Assembly (NCBI GenBank): GCA_005773635.1
Contig: SXHN01000084.1
Location: forward strand, 1-46,818
Direction of reading: 5' to 3'
Length of the DNA stretch: 46,818 bases
Origin: Actinomycetota bacterium
Lineage (GTDB): Bacteria > Actinomycetota > Acidimicrobiia > IMCC26256 > PALSA-610
Each line of letters opens with the position of its first letter. Position 1 is the first letter of the stretch. The notes under the pieces were generated by a model. It saw only the letters and a program-made list of their open reading frames with translations, was not told where the DNA came from and searched no databases. Both the position numbers and the translations under genes were made by a program. Positions 43,751 to 46,818 of this stretch are shown here, piece by piece.

Positions 43751-44023
43751 ATGGAACGTGACACGAAGTTTGCGCTGTGTGCGGCACCGGCGATTTGCGG
43801 GTGGGGAGCTGGCGCGATCAGTACGTTGGTTCGCAAGATTCAGTTTGATCGTGACGTTCGTGCTGTCCGACTAGGCACGCTTGACGCAGTGGCCGGGGCG
43901 TCGGATTCCTTGGTCGGTCATGCTCTGGTTGCGTTGCTGTTTGGCTTTCTTGCCACGGTGCCGCTGTTGGTTCTCGGAGTGCATTCTCTCGTTTACCGGG
44001 ACGCGTCGCCACTGACTCGTTGA
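43751..44023 (+). CDS. Small membrane protein
   Basis: A 90-residue protein beginning MERDTKFALC after a GGGGGA site. It has one strong hydrophobic segment (LVALLFGFLATVPLLVLGV) near the C terminus and a weaker glycine-rich one near the start (AICGWGAGAISTL), separated by a charged stretch (KIQFDRDVRAVRL). I do not recognise it. It lies in the complete unit between the lipoprotein and the putative origin, so it may belong to the element's own functions. A TTG at 43736 is an alternative start. Confidence 0.5.
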   Translation: MERDTKFALCAAPAICGWGAGAISTLVRKIQFDRDVRAVRLGTLDAVAGASDSLVGHALVALLFGFLATVPLLVLGVHSLVYRDASPLTR

Positions 44024-44041
44024 TTCTGGCGGCAACGTCGC

Positions 44042-44098
44042 TCGGTCGTCGGTCAAGGTCGGCGCAGCCGAGCGCAGCGTGCCTTGAGGGACGACCGA
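44042..44098. repeat. Long imperfect inverted repeat with nested stem
   Basis: Two 17-base arms, TCGGTCGTCGGTCAAGG and CCTTGAGGGACGACCGA, pair with two mismatches. The 23-base loop contains a nested TCGGC/GCCGA stem around GCA. This is the strongest secondary structure I found in the element. Confidence 0.7.
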
Positions 44099-44117
44099 CG
44101 GCGCACATGATTGGGCG

Positions 44118-44143
44118 AGGTCGGGTGCTTGTGCTCCCGACCT
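44118..44143. repeat. Perfect hairpin before rep
   Basis: AGGTCGGG and CCCGACCT form an 8-bp stem around a 10-base loop. It may be a terminator of the upstream gene or part of the origin recognised by Rep. Confidence 0.6.
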
Positions 44144-44168
44144 TGTTCGCGTTCCGAGCTTGTCCGTA

Positions 44169-44197
44169 TTGACATGCGTGTAATTCGCGTGTAGAAA
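44169..44197 (+). promoter_or_regulatory. Probable rep promoter
   Basis: A consensus -35 TTGACA (44169-44174) is followed after exactly 17 bases by TAGAAA (44192-44197), four of six matching TATAAT. Transcription would start near 44204, giving rep a leader of about 180 bases. Confidence 0.5.
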
Positions 44198-44387
44198 GGT
44201 GTCGCGCACGGTGCCTGGGCCCGAGTGCCGAGAGTGGATCTCGCAAACGCAGTATGTTGCCGCGGCGCCCAGGGCATAGCGCGCCGTTAATTGGACGACG
44301 ATCCGGGAGGACACAGCCCGGCGTGTGGAGGTGTGCTCGACCTCGAATCCACAGCCCTTTCATTAGTGCTGTTCAAAGGACTTCGAG

Positions 44388-45179
44388 ATGCCCGATCACC
44401 CGCGCCGCCGCCCTTCTTCACTTGAAGAAGCAACGAAACTCGTCACCCCAGATATTCGATCCGGATGGGTCCTGGGTCTTTACCCTGACGCTGGCGAAGC
44501 CAGCGGCACATTCCACTATCGCCGTCAACCTCGCCCTTGCGCGACTCCCGGCCCTGCGCTCGACCCAGAACGTGCAGCGTCGGAGGCTGCACGCCGTGCT
44601 CGAACGAAAGTGCGGCGCTACGCGGCCGCCAATCGCTTGGATCGTCTCGGAACGTTGACGTATCGCGGCGATGGGTTGCACGATGAACGCGCTGTACGTC
44701 GCCATATCGCTCACTACTTCAAGCGTCTTCGCTACGAGGTGATCGGCGAGCCGTTCCCTTATTTGTGGGTGCCAGAGTGGCACAACACCGACCACGGGCT
44801 ACACGTGCATTTCGCAATCGATCGCTACGTCAAGCAGCGGCAGCTCGCCGATGTTTGGGGTCGGGGTTTCGTGCATATCAAGCGGCTCGGGAGTGCTCGT
44901 TCCGCTGGCACTTTGGAGTCCGCGCGCCACGCTGCCGGGTATCTCTCGAAGTACGTCGCGAAGTCGTTCGATGAGAGTCCGAGGTGTGCACGATTACATC
45001 GTTACGAAATCGCGCAGGGCTTCGCACCGAAAGTTGAGCGGGTGTGGGCACCAACTCGCGAGCTTGCAATTGATGCCGTTTCCGAAATCATGGGACGCGA
45101 CCCCCGCACGGTGTGGACCTCGGATCAGACCGTGGGATGGAAGGCACCGCCAGCGGTTTGGATGTCGTGGGATGACTGA
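44388..45179 (+). CDS. HUH-family replication initiator (Rep)
   Basis: A 263-residue rolling-circle-type initiator. The Rep motifs appear in order: a first strand motif RLGTLTYRGD near residue 88, the metal-binding H-hydrophobic-H motif HGLHVHFAID (His139 and His141), and a tyrosine/lysine motif HAAGYLSKYVAKSF with Tyr185 and Tyr189 as possible nucleophiles. The family nicks one DNA strand at an origin and stays bound to the 5' end. The ATG at 44388 follows AAAGGA. Two strong hairpins and a promoter lie just upstream, and the recombinase gene follows, so the element can probably replicate when excised. I see no helicase domain. Confidence 0.78.
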   Translation: MPDHPRRRPSSLEEATKLVTPDIRSGWVLGLYPDAGEASGTFHYRRQPRPCATPGPALDPERAASEAARRARTKVRRYAAANRLDRLGTLTYRGDGLHDERAVRRHIAHYFKRLRYEVIGEPFPYLWVPEWHNTDHGLHVHFAIDRYVKQRQLADVWGRGFVHIKRLGSARSAGTLESARHAAGYLSKYVAKSFDESPRCARLHRYEIAQGFAPKVERVWAPTRELAIDAVSEIMGRDPRTVWTSDQTVGWKAPPAVWMSWDD

Positions 45180-45432
45180 GCATCAGTCGAGTCCGAATTA
45201 TCGACGAGTAGCGTCCGCGCTCGTTGCGATCGCGTTGCGTGGCATTGAAGCTGCGCGGGATGGAGTGCACGATGTTGACGGTTGCGTATTGCCGTGTCTC
45301 GACGGAGGAACAGGCGGCGGAGGGGTTCTCGATCGAGGGCCAAGCCGAGCGACTGCAAGCGTACGCGGAGTTCCACGAACTCGGAGCGGTCACGATCGTT
45401 TGCGATCCAGGGTTGTCGGGCAAGAACCTTGA
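45172..45432 (+). CDS. Possible small overlapping reading frame
   Basis: An ATG at 45172 overlaps the last codons of rep and opens a frame of 86 codons that begins MTEHQSSPNYRRVASALVAI. The first 30 residues look helical and coding-like; the rest lies under the recombinase gene in another frame and is Gly/Arg-rich, more like a shadow. Small proteins between rep and integrase are common in integrating actinobacterial elements, hence its mention. Confidence 0.2.
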   Translation: MTEHQSSPNYRRVASALVAIALRGIEAARDGVHDVDGCVLPCLDGGTGGGGVLDRGPSRATASVRGVPRTRSGHDRLRSRVVGQEP

Positions 45433-46738
45433 ACGCCCTGGACTCCAACAAGTTATGTCGATGGTCGCCGACGGCCACGTGGATCATGTGCTCGTGTGGC
45501 GACTCGATCGGCTGTCTCGCGACCTCGGTGATCTGTTGCTCCTCGCGGACACGTTCGGCAAGGCCAACGTTGCGTTGCATTCATTCAGCGAAAAGATCGA
45601 CCTTTCGTCTGCGACAGGGCGCATGTTCTACTCAGTGCTGGGTGCGTTCGCGCAGTTCTATCGTGAGCAGCTCGCCGAGAACGTGCGCATGGGTATGGCG
45701 CAAGCTGTGCGCGAGGGTAAGTGGATCAATCGACCGAAGACGGGTTACGACCTCAGCGATGGCAATCTCGTTCCCAATGGCATGGCACCCATAGTGCGCG
45801 AGGTGTTCCGGCTCCGAGCAAACGGTGCAAGCCTCGGCGATATTGAACGGGCGACAGGTATTGGCTTTTCCACTGTCCGTTCGATTCTCCATTCGCGTAT
45901 CTACCTCGGCGAAGTTCTTTACAACGGCGAGTGGTCGGCAGGCCGCCACGAACCGATCGTCAGCGCGGAGGAATTCGCAGCAGCGCATCGAGGTCGTACC
46001 CCTGGCAGGCGACAGGGTCGCGATCTTTTGTCGGGTCGCGTTCGTTGCGGTCAGTGTGGGCGCGCGATGTCGGTCGAAGACAACGGCTCAGGGCATATCC
46101 ATTTTCGTTGTCGTCATCGCGGCAAGGGTTGCGCGCTCCCCCGTCGCTCAACGCGTGGACTGACCCGCGCCGCTGTGCTCGGTCTTCGACTGATCGGCCA
46201 GGACTCCGACATCAAGGATGCGATCCGCTGTCAGTTGGCGGAGGCGAACGGGACGCGCCAGCGGCCCGCCGCCACGGCCAACCCAGCCGACGCCTTGAAC
46301 CGACTTCGCACCGAACAACGGAAGCTGCTCCAGCTGCACTATGCAGGCGAGATCAGTAGCGCGCTGTTCGCTGACGAAGAACGCCGGCTCGCAGCTCAGA
46401 TTGAAATCCTCGATCAAGCCGACTCCGTGCAAGCAATCGAGGATCAACAAAATACCGACCTCGCGAACGAATTTGATCAGGTCGTCGCCTACCTCGAAAC
46501 CGTTGACATCGAAACGCTTTGGGAAGCGGCGACCGAGACGGAGCGCCGAACCCTGCTCAACGAACTACTCGATCAAATCGAGGTGCACGGAGATCACGTC
46601 GTCGTCAAAGTTCATGGAGCACCACCGCTCAACATGACATTCGAGGAAACAGGCCTGGTCAGGGCCGGTGAATTTCCTGCGTGTCGGAGGGGGGACTTGA
46701 ACCCCCACGCCCCTAAGGGCACTAGGTCCTTAGCCTAG
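45272..46738 (+). CDS. Large serine recombinase (integrase)
   Basis: A 488-residue site-specific recombinase. The resolvase-type domain opens with the catalytic serine in VAYCRVSTEEQ (Ser10) and includes GLSGKNLERPG and VWRLDRLSRDLGD. The recombinase domain follows (WINRPKTGYDL, VREVFRLRANGASLGDI), then the zinc ribbon VRCGQCGRAM with RCRHRGKGC, a long helical region and a C-terminal cap. The ATG at 45272 with a GGAG site is preferred over the frame start at 45224. The frame crosses the attachment core, so its last residues (GDLNPHAPKGTRSLA) are read from the tRNA-Leu gene on its opposite strand. Those residues cannot be part of the excised form of the protein. Confidence 0.92.
   Translation: MLTVAYCRVSTEEQAAEGFSIEGQAERLQAYAEFHELGAVTIVCDPGLSGKNLERPGLQQVMSMVADGHVDHVLVWRLDRLSRDLGDLLLLADTFGKANVALHSFSEKIDLSSATGRMFYSVLGAFAQFYREQLAENVRMGMAQAVREGKWINRPKTGYDLSDGNLVPNGMAPIVREVFRLRANGASLGDIERATGIGFSTVRSILHSRIYLGEVLYNGEWSAGRHEPIVSAEEFAAAHRGRTPGRRQGRDLLSGRVRCGQCGRAMSVEDNGSGHIHFRCRHRGKGCALPRRSTRGLTRAAVLGLRLIGQDSDIKDAIRCQLAEANGTRQRPAATANPADALNRLRTEQRKLLQLHYAGEISSALFADEERRLAAQIEILDQADSVQAIEDQQNTDLANEFDQVVAYLETVDIETLWEAATETERRTLLNELLDQIEVHGDHVVVKVHGAPPLNMTFEETGLVRAGEFPACRRGDLNPHAPKGTRSLA
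46680..46691. other. Attachment core at tRNA-Leu (junction D)
   Basis: CGTGTCGGAGGG here overlaps the 3' part of tRNA-Leu, including most of the acceptor stem. It is the fourth copy and the only one followed by tRNA sequence, so it marks the chromosomal target. The exact crossover dinucleotide cannot be read from the sequence. Confidence 0.75.
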
Positions 46739-46764
46739 CGCGTCTGCCATTCCGCCACTCCGAC
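46682..46764 (-). tRNA. tRNA-Leu, anticodon AAG
   Basis: The minus strand folds into a class II tRNA: acceptor GTCGGAG with CTCCGAC, a D arm containing GGCGGAATGGCAGACG, anticodon stem CTAGG/CCTAG around the loop CTAAGGA, a long variable arm, and T arm GGGGG-TTCAAGT-CCCCC. Loop positions 34-36 read AAG with G at 37 and a discriminator A; no CCA is encoded. Long variable arm and discriminator A fit leucine. The A at position 34 is uncommon in bacteria outside tRNA-Arg(ACG). Confidence 0.93.
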
Positions 46765-46818
46765 GTGGAGTGACGAATATAGCGCGCGCTGCGCTCAATA
46801 TCCGGACCTAAGTGAGGG

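Larger units (their letters stand above)
44024..44387. other. Putative replication origin and rep leader
   Basis: This 364-base stretch lacks a gene but holds the long inverted repeat at 44042-44098, a perfect hairpin at 44118-44143, a consensus -35 promoter at 44169-44197, and a longer-range pair (CCTGGGC at 44214, GCCCAGG at 44267). Its place directly before an HUH Rep gene suggests the replication origin and the control region of rep. Confidence 0.5.
34560..46691. mobile_element. Tandem array of serine-recombinase elements at tRNA-Leu
   Basis: A 12.1-kb island bounded by CGTGTCGGAGGG at 34560 and at 46680, the latter overlapping the 3' end of tRNA-Leu. Two more copies (37452, 42135) divide it into three units of about 2.9, 4.7 and 4.5 kb. 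Internal junctions are preceded by recombinase C-terminal relics and followed by related left-end sequence. The unit nearest the tRNA is complete (Rep and recombinase); the others have lost these functions and keep cargo only. I infer repeated insertion at one site, newest nearest the tRNA. Confidence 0.78.
42135..46691. mobile_element. Complete integrative element, unit 3
   Basis: About 4.5 kb between the cores at 42135 and 46680. In order: left end, lipoprotein, small membrane protein, two hairpins, a promoter, HUH Rep and serine recombinase. No relaxase, coupling protein or transfer genes are visible, so it looks like an integrating replicon and not a conjugative element. Confidence 0.75.

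Noticed and set aside
34560-46691. Reading the repeated core copies as a CRISPR array
   Set aside because: Only four copies occur, kilobases apart, with genes between them and no cas genes.
42135-46691. Conjugative element (AICE/ICE) interpretation of unit 3
   Set aside because: No FtsK-like translocase, relaxase or type IV secretion genes are present between the cores.

Overview
The window looks like a chromosomal segment of an actinobacterium, probably from or near the class Acidimicrobiia. I infer this from the moderately high GC, an actinobacterial LexA box, two-domain FadE34-like acyl-CoA dehydrogenase, F420-type luciferase-like oxidoreductase, a DUF222 gene, RNase J and several apparently leaderless starts. 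The taxonomic call is an inference from gene content; there is no rRNA here.

Positions 1-34,550 read as ordinary chromosome. The left edge cuts a DUF222/HNH gene under a textbook SOS promoter. A DinB-fold gene and an unknown gene follow. Next comes a minus-strand catabolic operon (amidohydrolase, DapA-like aldolase/lyase, Old Yellow Enzyme, ThuA) with a divergent MFS transporter. Two housekeeping genes (prfC, rnj), an MFS carrier and purU precede a second minus-strand catabolic cluster (3-hydroxyisobutyrate-type dehydrogenase, zinc alcohol dehydrogenase, enolase-superfamily enzyme) with a divergent SDR. Then come a methyltransferase, a Baeyer-Villiger-type monooxygenase and a membrane protein. 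At 21.8-23.6 kb a perfect 26-bp palindrome precedes a small secretion cassette: two exported proteins sharing a post-signal motif, plus a SipW/ER-type signal peptidase. Further right are a gene under a MerR-type promoter, a PhyH oxygenase, an NTF2-like protein, a broken zf-TFIIB gene, an HNH protein, the FadE34-like enzyme, several membrane proteins, a fatty-acid-hydroxylase protein, and a second flavin monooxygenase next to a limonene-epoxide-hydrolase-like gene with its active-site residues intact. The whole suggests breakdown of lipids, terpenoids or steroids.

Positions 34,560-46,691 are different and are the most interesting part. They form a tandem array of integrated elements stacked at the 3' end of a tRNA-Leu gene. 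The same 12-bp core (CGTGTCGGAGGG) occurs four times, at 34560, 37452, 42135 and 46680, the last overlapping the tRNA 3' end. Three copies are followed by related element left ends. Two internal junctions are preceded by C-terminal relics of serine recombinases, and the tRNA-proximal junction by a complete one. Unit 1 carries copper genes (YcnI-like and CopC-CopD). Unit 2 carries a GGDEF-EAL protein and an F420-type oxidoreductase. Unit 3 looks intact and carries a lipoprotein, a small membrane protein, a hairpin-rich putative origin, an HUH Rep protein and the recombinase. The recombinase reading frame runs across the attachment core, so its last residues depend on what DNA lies beyond the junction.

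Starts were moved inside several long open frames where a ribosome-binding site, a -10 box at leaderless distance or family length supported it. No database search was possible; family names rest on motifs recognised by eye.
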